From CAIOHW01 sp964432565 (GTDB lineage: Bacteria > Bdellovibrionota > UBA1018): a DNA stretch of 64,000 nt. The stretch lies in assembly GCA_964432565.1 (NCBI GenBank), contig CAYSOA010000005.1:1-64000 (forward strand), written 5' to 3'. Below, piece after piece: positions 16,117 to 25,752 of the stretch. How positions within the stretch are numbered: position 1 is the first letter of the stretch; the number at the start of each line of letters is the position of its first letter. Position numbers and translations under genes: made by a program. Below the pieces are notes generated by a model that ran no database searches, had not been told where the DNA came from, and was given only the letters and a program-made list of their open reading frames with translations.

Positions 16117-17223
16117 ATGAAATTCACGATTCACCGAGATCCTTTGTTGGAATCCCTTCAAAGGGCTTTGTCTGTTGTTGAGAAAAAGAACACGGTCCAG
16201 ATTTTAGGAAATGTTCTCTTCTCCATCGAAGACTCTCAGCTATCGCTCTCTGCAACTGATCTCGAGGTTGGAATTCGAATCACTCTTCCTGTGCAAATGC
16301 AGGAACCAGGGAAAGTCACTCTGTCTGCAAAGCAACTTCATGACATCATCAAGGAACTCCCCAGTCGAGACCTCGTGATTTCAAAGAAGGAGAATAACTG
16401 GGTCGAAATCTTATCGGGCAAGTCGAAATTCAATATTGTCAGTCTTGCTGCCGACGAATTTCCTGCCCTTCCCGCTTTCGATGAAAAAACGTATTTCGAT
16501 GCCAGAGTTGATTCACTGGCGGAGATGATTGATCGAACCGACTTCGCGGTCTCCCTCGACGCGACTCGATACCACCTGAACGGCGTTTATTTCGAGGCGC
16601 TTGAGAATAATATCATGCGTATGACGGCCACCGATGGCCATCGACTGTCGTTCATGGACGCAGAAGTGTTTCTAACTCCTCCTGAACTCAAACGAGGAGT
16701 AATCATTCCACGAAAGGGAATCGCGGAACTTCGCCGAATTCTCGCATTCGGACAGTCGTCCATTGGAATTGCGTTTGAGCGTGGTTACATCTTCGTCAAA
16801 CTCGGTACGAGCTTCCTCTTTATTCGACTAATTGAGGGCGAATATCCCGATTATCGTCAGGTCGTTCCCAAGAGCTCCGAGAAAACCCTGAAGATTCCTC
16901 GGGAGGAGCTTCTCTCCGCTCTGCGTCGGGTCAGTTTGCTCGCCAATGAGAAAAGTCGCGGCGTAAAGCTCAGCATGAGTGAGCATTGCCTGGTGATTAC
17001 ATCGAGCAACCCTGATGTCGGGGACGCACGTGAGGAACTCGATGTTCAGTTTGAGGGAGACCTCTTGGAAATCGGTTTCAACGCGAAGTACCTGCTGGAT
17101 TGTTTGGCTGTAACCAAATCTCCGGAGGTGACGTTTTTCCTGAAGGATAAGCTGAGTCCGGGAATCATGAGAGGCCAGGACGAGGCACATCATACTTACG
17201 TCATCATGCCGATGAGAATTTGA
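16117..17223 (+). CDS. dnaN: DNA polymerase III beta subunit (sliding clamp)
   Basis: 368 residues with the three repeated clamp domains: MKFTIHRDPLLESLQRALSV, TDLEVGIRI, MTATDGHRLSF in the second domain, and the C-terminal HTYVIMPMRI. This is the standard length for a bacterial clamp. AGAGGG precedes the ATG. It tethers polymerases and mismatch-repair proteins to DNA. It lies directly after oriC and 12 bases before recF. Confidence 0.97.
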   Translation: MKFTIHRDPLLESLQRALSVVEKKNTVQILGNVLFSIEDSQLSLSATDLEVGIRITLPVQMQEPGKVTLSAKQLHDIIKELPSRDLVISKKENNWVEILSGKSKFNIVSLAADEFPALPAFDEKTYFDARVDSLAEMIDRTDFAVSLDATRYHLNGVYFEALENNIMRMTATDGHRLSFMDAEVFLTPPELKRGVIIPRKGIAELRRILAFGQSSIGIAFERGYIFVKLGTSFLFIRLIEGEYPDYRQVVPKSSEKTLKIPREELLSALRRVSLLANEKSRGVKLSMSEHCLVITSSNPDVGDAREELDVQFEGDLLEIGFNAKYLLDCLAVTKSPEVTFFLKDKLSPGIMRGQDEAHHTYVIMPMRI

Positions 17224-17235
17224 GTATCATACCGA

Positions 17236-18441
17236 ATGCTGGTCGAACGGCTCCAGCTCACTCATTTTAGAAATCTGGACCAGATTGAGTTCAGTCCCTC
17301 GCCAGGCTTGAACTGGTTCGTTGGGTCCAATGGTCAGGGAAAAACCTCGGTCCTTGAAGCTTTGGGAGTTCTAGCGACACTGAGATCCTTCCGTGATGCC
17401 AAACCCGCCGAATGGATCCATCATCACGCTCTGGATTCGTCGATCAAGGGACTGGTAGTTCCGGATGAAAGTTCACAAGGTTGGCGCTCCAACATTGATA
17501 TTCGTCACTTCCGCGAGGCCACGGGCGCCCCTGTAAGGAAGATTCTTCACGTTAATCAAAAGAAGATCGGCAGCGTCGCCCAATACCTCAAAATGAAATT
17601 CGGGGCGGCTGAGCTCGGCTTCCATGCCATTTCTTTCAACCCGAGTGACCATGAACTCATTCGAGGAGCGCCCTCCGGTCGCCGAGCGTATTTGGACCGC
17701 GTTCTTTCAGCCGAAAACTCGGAGTATCTCTCCCACCTCCTGACCTATCAGAAGGTTTTGGAACATCGAAACCAGATGCTAAAGCAGCCAGGTGGTCGTT
17801 TTTATTCGGTTATTGGCGAGTTTACGGATCCTCTTGTAAACTCCGGGGCATACATCGCATTCGCCCGGATCCAGTGGCTCTCTAAACATGCGTCAAGACT
17901 GGATAAAATTGCACAGTCCATCGCCCCTGGACAATCTCCAGTCGTTCCCTCGTACACCCTAAAATGGTTGGAAAATTCCAGTGGTTTATCCTTTAAAAAC
18001 GATACTTTGAGCCACCTTCATTTTACTGGACACTACTCCCTCCCTTCACTACAAGATTTGAAGGATTGGATGCAAAAGGCGCTGGCACGCTTGGCACCGG
18101 CCGAGAGCCGTCAGGGAAGCACCCTGGTGGGTCCCCATCGGGACGACTGGTCTTTGGAGTTTCAAGGCAATTCTTTGAGGGCCAGCGGGTCGCAGGGAGA
18201 AGTGAGGACCTGCCTCCTTGCCATGAAGTTAACGGAGATTGAAAGTTTTCGTCAGGCAACCAGCAACCGTCCCATTCTGCTTCTGGATGATTTTTCTTCA
18301 GAGCTGGATCTTGAACGCAGGCAGTTTCTAATGGCGTTCTTGGAAGAATCGGATTTGCAGGTCTTCGTGTCCAGCACTGAAGCCAAGGACCTGCCAGGTA
18401 GTAAATTTCTGGTGGAGCACGGCAAAATCAGGCCGCTCTGA
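17236..18441 (+). CDS. recF: DNA replication and repair protein RecF
   Basis: 401 residues. The N-terminal SMC-like ATPase begins LTHFRNLDQIEFSPSPGLNW with Walker A GSNGQGKTS. LVGPHRDDW and the signature SGSQGEVRTCLLAMKL precede Walker B PILLLDDFSSELD. It is slightly longer than the common 360-370. It loads RecA at gaps with RecO and RecR. Spacing to dnaN (12 bases) and gyrB (17 bases) suggests a dnaN-recF-gyrB-gyrA operon. Confidence 0.96.
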   Translation: MLVERLQLTHFRNLDQIEFSPSPGLNWFVGSNGQGKTSVLEALGVLATLRSFRDAKPAEWIHHHALDSSIKGLVVPDESSQGWRSNIDIRHFREATGAPVRKILHVNQKKIGSVAQYLKMKFGAAELGFHAISFNPSDHELIRGAPSGRRAYLDRVLSAENSEYLSHLLTYQKVLEHRNQMLKQPGGRFYSVIGEFTDPLVNSGAYIAFARIQWLSKHASRLDKIAQSIAPGQSPVVPSYTLKWLENSSGLSFKNDTLSHLHFTGHYSLPSLQDLKDWMQKALARLAPAESRQGSTLVGPHRDDWSLEFQGNSLRASGSQGEVRTCLLAMKLTEIESFRQATSNRPILLLDDFSSELDLERRQFLMAFLEESDLQVFVSSTEAKDLPGSKFLVEHGKIRPL

Positions 18442-18458
18442 GAAGGTGAAGAGAGACT

Positions 18459-20885
18459 ATGTCAGAAAACATCAGCACCCAGGTTGGGACCGAATATTCT
18501 GCGGATAAGATCAAGGTGCTGGAGGGGCTGGAAGCCGTCAGAAAGCGGCCCGGAATGTACATAGGGGACACCGGTGTCCGCGGTCTCCATCATTGTGTTT
18601 ATGAAATCGTCGATAATTCTGTCGATGAAGCCCTCGCTGGCTTTGCAAAAAATATCACCGTAACGGTTCATCTGGACAACAGCATCACCGTCGAAGACGA
18701 CGGACGTGGGATCCCCGTCGGAATGCACAGCTCGGGGATGTCGGCGGTTGAAGTGGTCATGACCAAGCTTCATGCTGGAGGCAAGTTCAACGAGGAGGGC
18801 GGCGCTTACAAGGTTTCGGGAGGTCTTCACGGCGTTGGAGCCGCCGTCGTGAACGCGCTCTCCGAGTCTCTGCACGTGGAAGTGAGGCAGGGTGGAAAAG
18901 TATATGAACAGGCCTACCATAGGGGAAAGCCAGCCCATCCACTCAAGGAAGTGGGCATCACCGAGAAGCGCGGAACCCAGACCACCTTTAAACCCGATCC
19001 AGAGATCTTCGAAACGGTTGAGTTCAATATTGATACTCTAGCTGCGCGATTTCGCGAGCTGGCATTTTTGAATCCCGGCTTGAGAATTCTTCTGAAAGAC
19101 GATCGACAAGAGCCCGTCAAGGAATTTGAATTCCATTTTGAGGGCGGAATCATCCAGTTCGTTGAGCACATCAACAAGTCCAAACAGAAGCTCCACGAAC
19201 AGGTGATCTTCTTCAGCCATGAGCGAGAGTGGCTTCGGGCAGAAGTTGCGATGCAGTGGAATGACTCCTACTCGGAGACAATCACTTCGTACGTCAACAA
19301 CATCAATACGATCGAAGGTGGAACTCACGTTTCTGGTTTTAGAAACGCACTCACCCGAGTTGTAAACAAGTATGCCTCTGAATCGGGGATTGGGAAGGAC
19401 CTGAAGGAGACCTTGTCTGGGGAGGATATCCGTGAGGGTCTCGCCTGCGTCATCAGTACCAAAGTCCCTGAGCCGCAATTTGAAGGGCAGACTAAGACCA
19501 AGCTGGGAAACAGCGAGGTTGAAGGGTTCGTCAACACGATGATTTACGAGAAGTTGACGACCTTCTTCGAACAGAATCCGAGCGTCGCAAAAAAGATCAT
19601 CCAGAAGGCTGTGGATTCCGCACTTGCCCGAATCGCTGCAAGGAAAGCACGTGATCTGACGCGAAGAAAAACTGCACTCGACTTTAGTGGACTTCCTGGA
19701 AAAATGGCCGATTGCCAGGAGAAAGATCCCGCACTTTGCGAGCTTTATCTCGTCGAAGGTGACAGTGCGGGCGGTTCAGCCAAGCAGGGACGTTCGAGAA
19801 AAAATCAGGCGATCCTTCCTCTCAAGGGCAAGATCCTGAACGTTGAAAAAGCACGTTTCGACAAGATGCTTTCCTTTGAGGAAATCAAGGTGCTGATCAC
19901 TGCCCTGGGTGCTGGAATTGGCAAGGACGACTTCGATATTGCGAAGCTTCGCTATCACAAGATCGTCATTATGACGGATGCCGATGTCGATGGTTCTCAT
20001 ATCCGAACCCTGTTACTGACATTTTTTTATCGCCAGATGCACCAGATCATTGAAAAAGGATATCTCTACATCGCTCAGCCACCGCTCTATAAGGTGAAAC
20101 GCGGTCAAAAAGAGAAGTATCTCAAGAATGAGCAGGAACTCGCTGAGCATCTTCTTTCAAGCGGGCTGGAGAATGTTCAGGTTTATTCAGGGGAAAGGCT
20201 CCTTCCTTCCAGTTTGATCACTCCTGCTCTTAAGGCTGCGAATCGATTTTCAAAGTCGATCGAGCGGATCTCAAAGCGGATCCATCCCGAGGTGATCACC
20301 GCCCTGCTCTATCGCGGATTAGCTCTTGAGACGCTTGCGGATGAAGAGGCCTTCAAGACTCTTCTCTCAGAAGTCGCCATGGATTGCCTCGAGAAGAACA
20401 TCCAGGTCGTGTTTACCCTTTCCAAGGACAAGGAACACACCTCCTGGACGGCGTCACTGACGAGTTCATTCCACGGAAGCTCAAAACAGATGGTCGTGAA
20501 CTCCGGAATGGTGACTTCTCCGGAGTTTGAGGAACTTCAAAAGAATCTGCATATCATGAGAACCCTGGGTGACGGACCCTATCGTTTTGCCATGGGTGAA
20601 AAGTCCTCCGTCGAAGTCCCAACTGTCGAGGAGCTCGCCCGCCAACTCGTCGATCAGAGCAAGGCCGGGATGACGATCCAGCGTTATAAGGGACTCGGTG
20701 AGATGAATCCTGAGCAGCTATGGGAGACCACGATGGATCCTGAACGACGAACGCTGCTTAAGGTGAGTGTTGAGGATGCCGTAGAGGCCGACAGTATTTT
20801 TTCGGTGCTGATGGGTGACCAGGTGGAACCTCGCCGTCAGTTCATCGAAGAGAATGCCCTGAGAGTTCGAAACCTGGACGTTTAA
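18459..20885 (+). CDS. gyrB: DNA gyrase subunit B
   Basis: 808 residues, the long Gram-negative form. GHKL ATPase motifs include VYEIVDNSVDEALAG, EDDGRGIPVG and GGLHGVGAAVVNALS. The TOPRIM domain has EGDSAGGSAKQGR and the metal-binding DADVDGSHIRTL. An insertion of about 170 residues between the TOPRIM core and the C-terminal tail (roughly 570-735) corresponds to the extra domain of proteobacterial GyrB. QRYKGLGEMNPEQLWETTM is the conserved C-terminal block. It forms gyrase with the next gene. Confidence 0.98.
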   Translation: MSENISTQVGTEYSADKIKVLEGLEAVRKRPGMYIGDTGVRGLHHCVYEIVDNSVDEALAGFAKNITVTVHLDNSITVEDDGRGIPVGMHSSGMSAVEVVMTKLHAGGKFNEEGGAYKVSGGLHGVGAAVVNALSESLHVEVRQGGKVYEQAYHRGKPAHPLKEVGITEKRGTQTTFKPDPEIFETVEFNIDTLAARFRELAFLNPGLRILLKDDRQEPVKEFEFHFEGGIIQFVEHINKSKQKLHEQVIFFSHEREWLRAEVAMQWNDSYSETITSYVNNINTIEGGTHVSGFRNALTRVVNKYASESGIGKDLKETLSGEDIREGLACVISTKVPEPQFEGQTKTKLGNSEVEGFVNTMIYEKLTTFFEQNPSVAKKIIQKAVDSALARIAARKARDLTRRKTALDFSGLPGKMADCQEKDPALCELYLVEGDSAGGSAKQGRSRKNQAILPLKGKILNVEKARFDKMLSFEEIKVLITALGAGIGKDDFDIAKLRYHKIVIMTDADVDGSHIRTLLLTFFYRQMHQIIEKGYLYIAQPPLYKVKRGQKEKYLKNEQELAEHLLSSGLENVQVYSGERLLPSSLITPALKAANRFSKSIERISKRIHPEVITALLYRGLALETLADEEAFKTLLSEVAMDCLEKNIQVVFTLSKDKEHTSWTASLTSSFHGSSKQMVVNSGMVTSPEFEELQKNLHIMRTLGDGPYRFAMGEKSSVEVPTVEELARQLVDQSKAGMTIQRYKGLGEMNPEQLWETTMDPERRTLLKVSVEDAVEADSIFSVLMGDQVEPRRQFIEENALRVRNLDV

Positions 20886-20902
20886 GGATCTTTTGGTGAT
20901 TC

Positions 20903-23407
20903 ATGAGTGAGCATTCTTCGCAGGAAAAAGGTGTAATCGTCGTCAATATCGAGGACGAAATGAGGGGAGCCTACCTGGATTACGCCATGAGCGTGATCAT
21001 AGGTCGTGCACTTCCCGATGTCCGAGACGGACTCAAGCCGGTACATCGTCGTGTTCTGTACGCTATGTACGACCTCGGGAATTCCCATAACAAACCGTAC
21101 AAGAAATCGGCTCGCGTGGTGGGTGACGTCATCGGTAAGTACCATCCCCACGGCGACACCGCGGTTTACGATACCATCGTCAGGATGGCGCAGGACTTCT
21201 CGCTTCGATACCCTCTTGTTGATGGCCAGGGGAACTTCGGGTCTATCGACGGGGATTCTCCGGCAGCGATGCGCTACACCGAGATCCGCATGGAGAGGAT
21301 CACTGATGAACTCCTTGCCGACATTGACAAGGAGACGGTCGATTTCGGTCCCAACTATGATGACTCGCTGCATGAGCCACTCGTCCTGCCGGCGAAGCTC
21401 CCGAACCTGCTGGTCAATGGCTCTGCGGGAATCGCAGTGGGTATGGCGACCAGCATCCCGCCTCATAATCTTTGTGAAGTGATCGACGCAACCGTAGCGC
21501 TGATCCAGGATCCTTCTCTGACTACCAACGATATGCTCAAGCATATCAAGGGCCCCGATTTTCCCACTGGGGCTTATGCCTTTGGCGGCGAGGCCTTGAA
21601 GGAGGCCTATCGAACTGGGCGTGGAACGGTTCGCATGAGGGCCAGGGCGGAAATCGAGACCTTCAAGAACGATCGCGAACGGATCGTGGTGACGGCCCTT
21701 CCCTACCAAGTCAACAAGGCAAAGCTGATCGAGAAAATCGCGGACTTGGTCCGTGAAAAACGATTGGAAGGTATCTCTGATCTCCGAGACGAGTCCGACC
21801 GTTCGGGAATGCGAATTGTCATCGAGATCAAGAAGGGCGAAAATTCCAACGTCATTTTAAATCGGCTATACAAGCTGACCCAGATGCAGGACAGCTTCAG
21901 CATCAACCTGCTGGCAATTCATAATAATCAGCCCAAGATCTTTAATCTTCGTGACATGATCTGGGCGTTCATTGAGCACCGCAAGGACATCGTCATTCGG
22001 AGGACCATCTTCGACCTGAAAAAGGCGGAGGCTCGAGCACACATACTGGAAGGCCTAAAGCGGGCGGTCGAGAACATTGACGAGATTGTCTCGATCATCA
22101 AGAAAGCATCTGGTCCAGATCAGGCCAGAACTGATCTGATGGAACGGTTTTCCTTCAGTGAAATCCAGGCTCAGGCGATTCTGGACATGAGACTGCAGCG
22201 CTTGACGGGCCTGGAGCGCGACAAGATCGTCAATGAGTACCATGAGGTCTTGAAGCTGATCGAGGACCTGAAGAAGCTTCTCGCGAGCGAAGTGGCAATT
22301 TTCGAGGTCATTCAACAGGAGCTGCTCGACATCCGAGCTCGCTATGGCGACGAACGGCGAACCGAGATCCTTCTCGGAGCGACAACCGAGTTCGAGGTTG
22401 AAGATCTTATTGCGGATGAGGAGACTCTCGTATCGATTACTCACTCAGGTTATGTGAAGCGATCAGACCCTGCGCAGTTCCGGCGGCAGGGTCGTGGCGG
22501 TAAGGGAGTCAGGGGGGTCAGCACGGGCGAAGAGGACTTCGTCACTGCGATCTACCATACGAATACACTGTCCTACCTCCTTTGCTTCACAGACAAGGGC
22601 AGGCTTTATTGGCTCAAGGTTTATAAGGTTCCCGAAGCGAGCCGCGCTGCGAAGGGCCGGGCCATCATCAATCTTGTCGCACTGCAACCCGGGGAGAAGA
22701 TCAAGGCCATTCTGCCGGTGAAGGAATTCAGCGATAATGAGTTCATCATCATGGTGACTCGCGCCGGAATCATCAAGAAGACTCCTCTGAGCGACTTCAG
22801 TAATGTCCGCAATGCAGGGATCAATGCAATTACGACCGACTCAGGAGATGAACTGGTCGGCGCCAAGATTACTTCCGGAGGCAACGATATTTTTCTGTGC
22901 TCCCAGAGCGGGATGAGTATTCGATTCCATGAAACCGATGTTCGACCAATGGGTCGGGCCGCCCGTGGTGTGATTGGGATGAGCCTGGACGAGGGAGATC
23001 GAGTCGTTGCGATGGAGGTACTCACCTCTGCAGAGGACGGCAATCCCTCGGAGATTCTGACAGTTACCGAGAACGGGTATGGCAAGCGTACGCCCGTTTC
23101 CGAGTATCGTGTTCAGAGCCGTGGCGGCAAGGGAATCATCACCATGAAGTCTACCGATAAAAATGGCGATGTGATGGGAACCCGGCAGGTGCTTCCTCAA
23201 GCGGACGTCATGCTTATTTCTGACAAGGGCCAGATGATTCGAATTCATGTTGCCAGCATCAGCGAGCAGAGCCGAAATACGCAGGGTGTACGACTGATGT
23301 CAGTTTCCTCCGGCGAAAAGGTAGTCTCGTTCGAGTGTCTCGCTGAGAGCGATGAATCAACCGAGGAGATCAGCAGTACGTCCGCTGGCAGTCCAGGACA
23401 GAGTTGA
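20903..23407 (+). CDS. gyrA: DNA gyrase subunit A
   Basis: 834 residues. The breakage-reunion domain includes MSVIIGRALPDVRDGLKPVH and the catalytic Tyr in AMRYTEIRM. The quinolone-determining region reads HPHGDTAVYDTIVRMAQ. The C-terminal beta-pinwheel begins with a GyrA-box variant, QGRGGKG in place of QRRGGKG, which keeps the basic, Gly-rich character expected for a wrapping gyrase rather than topoisomerase IV. It ends in a Ser/Glu-rich tail. It starts 17 bases after gyrB. Confidence 0.97.
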   Translation: MSEHSSQEKGVIVVNIEDEMRGAYLDYAMSVIIGRALPDVRDGLKPVHRRVLYAMYDLGNSHNKPYKKSARVVGDVIGKYHPHGDTAVYDTIVRMAQDFSLRYPLVDGQGNFGSIDGDSPAAMRYTEIRMERITDELLADIDKETVDFGPNYDDSLHEPLVLPAKLPNLLVNGSAGIAVGMATSIPPHNLCEVIDATVALIQDPSLTTNDMLKHIKGPDFPTGAYAFGGEALKEAYRTGRGTVRMRARAEIETFKNDRERIVVTALPYQVNKAKLIEKIADLVREKRLEGISDLRDESDRSGMRIVIEIKKGENSNVILNRLYKLTQMQDSFSINLLAIHNNQPKIFNLRDMIWAFIEHRKDIVIRRTIFDLKKAEARAHILEGLKRAVENIDEIVSIIKKASGPDQARTDLMERFSFSEIQAQAILDMRLQRLTGLERDKIVNEYHEVLKLIEDLKKLLASEVAIFEVIQQELLDIRARYGDERRTEILLGATTEFEVEDLIADEETLVSITHSGYVKRSDPAQFRRQGRGGKGVRGVSTGEEDFVTAIYHTNTLSYLLCFTDKGRLYWLKVYKVPEASRAAKGRAIINLVALQPGEKIKAILPVKEFSDNEFIIMVTRAGIIKKTPLSDFSNVRNAGINAITTDSGDELVGAKITSGGNDIFLCSQSGMSIRFHETDVRPMGRAARGVIGMSLDEGDRVVAMEVLTSAEDGNPSEILTVTENGYGKRTPVSEYRVQSRGGKGIITMKSTDKNGDVMGTRQVLPQADVMLISDKGQMIRIHVASISEQSRNTQGVRLMSVSSGEKVVSFECLAESDESTEEISSTSAGSPGQS

Positions 23408-24297
23408 TGTCGGGTCATCGGCTTCGGGGACAAGCAGGTTGGGTTGTGCTCCTGGGAAGCCTGGTCCTTTCGGGTTGCGGCGGGAGTGGGATCAAGGCCG
23501 ACTACATTCTCGCCGAAAAACTCTGGGACGAGCGGAATTACGCATCATCAGCGAAACAGTTTGAGCGTGTCTTCCAGAAGGATCAGAAAGGCAAGCTCGG
23601 ACAACAGGCACTTTATCGTGCTGCCACGACCTCTCTACTTTTTTTGAAGGATCCTTCTCGGGCACTCAAACTCTTCAATCGGTATTTGGAAGTAGCGCCC
23701 AAGGGACCAGGCGCACGGGACGCCAAGCTTCAGATCGGGGAGATCTATTTTTCCAATACCTTCCAGTACGACGCGGCGATCCAGCATTATAAGACTTGGA
23801 TCCGTGAGCATCCATCCGACCCGGAGAGTTCTAGAATTCTGCTAAGGATTGGGCGCGCGCACTATTTTCTTGGTCAGTTTTTTGAAGCGGTCGAGGCTTT
23901 TCAGGCCTTGTCCAACCGTTCACCCGGTGACGACCTCTTGTCAGAGGCGAGATACCAGATGGGAATTTCGCATCTTGCTCTGGCCGTGGCGGGAAGGGCA
24001 ACGATTCAGGAAGGCCGCGTGGAGGGCCCCGATGCAGAAAGTCTCTCGTCAGAGGACCATTACCGTCGTGCTAGAGAGCACTTAGAGCGGGTCGAGCAGG
24101 ATCATCCGGGATCTGAGACTGCCCAGCGGGCAGCCATGGCTCTGGTGACATATTATGAGGAGCAGGGCTTCTGGGAAGACGCTCTTTCTAAATTGAAGAC
24201 GTTATCTGGACGCTATTCGGCTCCAGAAGTTCTCAGAATCCGTGAGCAGCGAATTCGGGAGCGCCTCGGGCGTCGCAACCCAACAGACCGACGTTGA
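23407..24297 (+). CDS. TPR lipoprotein, BamD/YbgF-like
   Basis: 296 residues. The ATG overlaps the gyrA stop (TGATG). A signal peptide (VVLLGSLVLSGC) ends in the lipobox LSGC, so Cys is lipidated and the Asp-free +2 Gly predicts outer-membrane sorting. The rest is tetratricopeptide-like helical pairs: YILAEKLWDERNYASSAKQF, ALKLFNRYLEVAPKGP, and AIQHYKTWIREHPSDPES. The fold resembles BamD, the outer-membrane assembly lipoprotein, but similar TPR lipoproteins serve other envelope roles, so the function is not fixed. Confidence 0.75.
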   Translation: MSGHRLRGQAGWVVLLGSLVLSGCGGSGIKADYILAEKLWDERNYASSAKQFERVFQKDQKGKLGQQALYRAATTSLLFLKDPSRALKLFNRYLEVAPKGPGARDAKLQIGEIYFSNTFQYDAAIQHYKTWIREHPSDPESSRILLRIGRAHYFLGQFFEAVEAFQALSNRSPGDDLLSEARYQMGISHLALAVAGRATIQEGRVEGPDAESLSSEDHYRRAREHLERVEQDHPGSETAQRAAMALVTYYEEQGFWEDALSKLKTLSGRYSAPEVLRIREQRIRERLGRRNPTDRR

Positions 24298-24330
24298 CGC
24301 CTTGAAAATCGGCGTGGTAGCCCACCGAAT

Positions 24331-24570
24331 ATGACGCAGGAGGGTCGGAAGCCTCCCGAGAGAGCTGAGTATTTGAAGGGGCTTGCGCTACTGGCGTGGA
24401 TTTCTTCCGAAATCCTTGCGCTTACGGGTTCCGGAGTGATTCTCGGATGGGCTCTACATCGGTGGCTCGATTGGCCGCTCATTCTCGCTCTCCCCTTTGG
24501 CCTTGCCGGCCTTTTTCTCGCCATTTATCGAATCTATCGGGTCTGGACTCGCATGGAGGGACAGAAGTGA
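24331..24570 (+). CDS. AtpZ/AtpI-like F0 accessory membrane protein
   Basis: 79 residues with two hydrophobic helices (about 18-42 and 46-65) joined by a short turn containing GWALHRWLDWP, then a basic end IYRIYRVW. This is the layout of the AtpZ (putative F0F1 subunit, magnesium/calcium transport-associated) family encoded at the head of ATP synthase operons. It overlaps the next gene by 4 bases (GTGA) and precedes atpB-atpE, which supports the call. Sequence-level assignment is moderate. Confidence 0.7.
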   Translation: MTQEGRKPPERAEYLKGLALLAWISSEILALTGSGVILGWALHRWLDWPLILALPFGLAGLFLAIYRIYRVWTRMEGQK

Positions 24571-24989
24571 AAACGAATGAGGCGAAGCAGCAGTGGAAGC
24601 CGTTCAGTCTGACCGCTCTGGTCTGGCTAGTCGTTGGTAGTGGTCTAGCATTCTGGATGGGCTCTGGGGAGGTCAGCTGGATCACTCTTTTGGGATGGTT
24701 CCTCACCTTTTGGCTTCTCTCGAGTCTGGATCTGCTGGCGATCGCAGCGTTGGTTTCTGCGATGGGTTCCTGGCAAGACGGGGTAGATCGAGTGAGACTG
24801 GGAGTGCGCTTGGCGGCCCTAGCAGTCTTGAAGATGGGCCTTCTTGGAATTTTTGGTGCGATTTTGTTTCTAAACCGTGGAATTCCCCATTCTTCTTTGC
24901 TAGTGGGGTTAGCAACTTTAATCGTCGTTCCATTATTTGGAGGCCTGGCCTGGAGCTTTGGGTCCGAGCAGAGGCCAAAACAAGGATAA
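24567..24989 (+). CDS. small membrane protein, ATP synthase subunit I-like
   Basis: 140 residues starting at a GTG that overlaps the previous stop. Four hydrophobic segments are visible (about 13-31, 35-58, 80-98, 107-125). Size, helix count and location between an AtpZ-like gene and atpB match AtpI/AtpR-type proteins that help assemble the c-ring. No diagnostic motif is visible, so the identity rests mainly on context. Confidence 0.55.
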   Translation: MKTNEAKQQWKPFSLTALVWLVVGSGLAFWMGSGEVSWITLLGWFLTFWLLSSLDLLAIAALVSAMGSWQDGVDRVRLGVRLAALAVLKMGLLGIFGAILFLNRGIPHSSLLVGLATLIVVPLFGGLAWSFGSEQRPKQG

Positions 24990-25013
24990 CGATTTTGCAG
25001 GGTTTTTAGGCTT

Positions 25014-25727
25014 ATGCACGGTGAACACGGCTTTAATTGGCTTTCTCTGATCCCTGGTCTAGACCATGCGCCGAACCACGTGGTGATGGCGATTTTCGTC
25101 TCTTTGGTGTTGATGCTGACCACTCTCGTTGCAGCCATGCAACTCAAGCGTGTGATGTTGACCCCAGAGGGTGGTCTGATTCCTCAGTCCAAATGGACTC
25201 TCAGAAACTTCTTCGAGATTGCGGCCGAGAACCTCTTCAAACTCACTGAGAGCGTGATTGGGCATCATGATGCCCCCCATTATTTCCCCGTGGTCGGGAG
25301 CCTGTTTCTTTTTATTTTTGTCTCGAACCTCGTCGGATTGATTCCGGGGTTTTTGCCACCGACCGATAATATGAATACGACGATGGCCTTGGGAGCCTTC
25401 GTTTTTCTTTACTATAACTACGTGGGCTTGAAGGTGAATGGCATGGCCTACCTCAAGCACTTTCTTGGCCCAGTCCTTTGGCTTGGTCCTCTGATGCTGA
25501 TCATCGAGATCGCATCCCACGTCTTTCGTCCCCTTTCTCTGGCCCTGCGTCTTCGCGGCAACATCATGGGAGACCACGTCGTGCTGAGCATCTTCAGCGA
25601 TCTGGTTCCCCTGGTGATTCCTGTGATTTTTTATGGGTTGGGGATTTTCGTGGCGTTCGTTCAGGCCTTCGTTTTTTGTTTGATGACGATGGTCTATATC
25701 TCGCTGTCCACAGCGCATGATCATTGA
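25014..25727 (+). CDS. atpB: ATP synthase F0 subunit a
   Basis: 237 residues with five or six transmembrane helices. The signature SLALRLRGNIMGDHV carries the essential Arg (about 179) facing the c-ring, preceded by EIASHVFRPLS. It forms the two ion half-channels. It is followed 25 bases later by atpE. Genes for subunits b, delta and F1 are not in this stretch, so the synthase operon is split; a copy may continue beyond the left edge next to the bactofilin gene, as in some relatives. Confidence 0.95.
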   Translation: MHGEHGFNWLSLIPGLDHAPNHVVMAIFVSLVLMLTTLVAAMQLKRVMLTPEGGLIPQSKWTLRNFFEIAAENLFKLTESVIGHHDAPHYFPVVGSLFLFIFVSNLVGLIPGFLPPTDNMNTTMALGAFVFLYYNYVGLKVNGMAYLKHFLGPVLWLGPLMLIIEIASHVFRPLSLALRLRGNIMGDHVVLSIFSDLVPLVIPVIFYGLGIFVAFVQAFVFCLMTMVYISLSTAHDH

Positions 25728-25752
25728 TGTGAGTAGAGGAAAGGAAAATTAC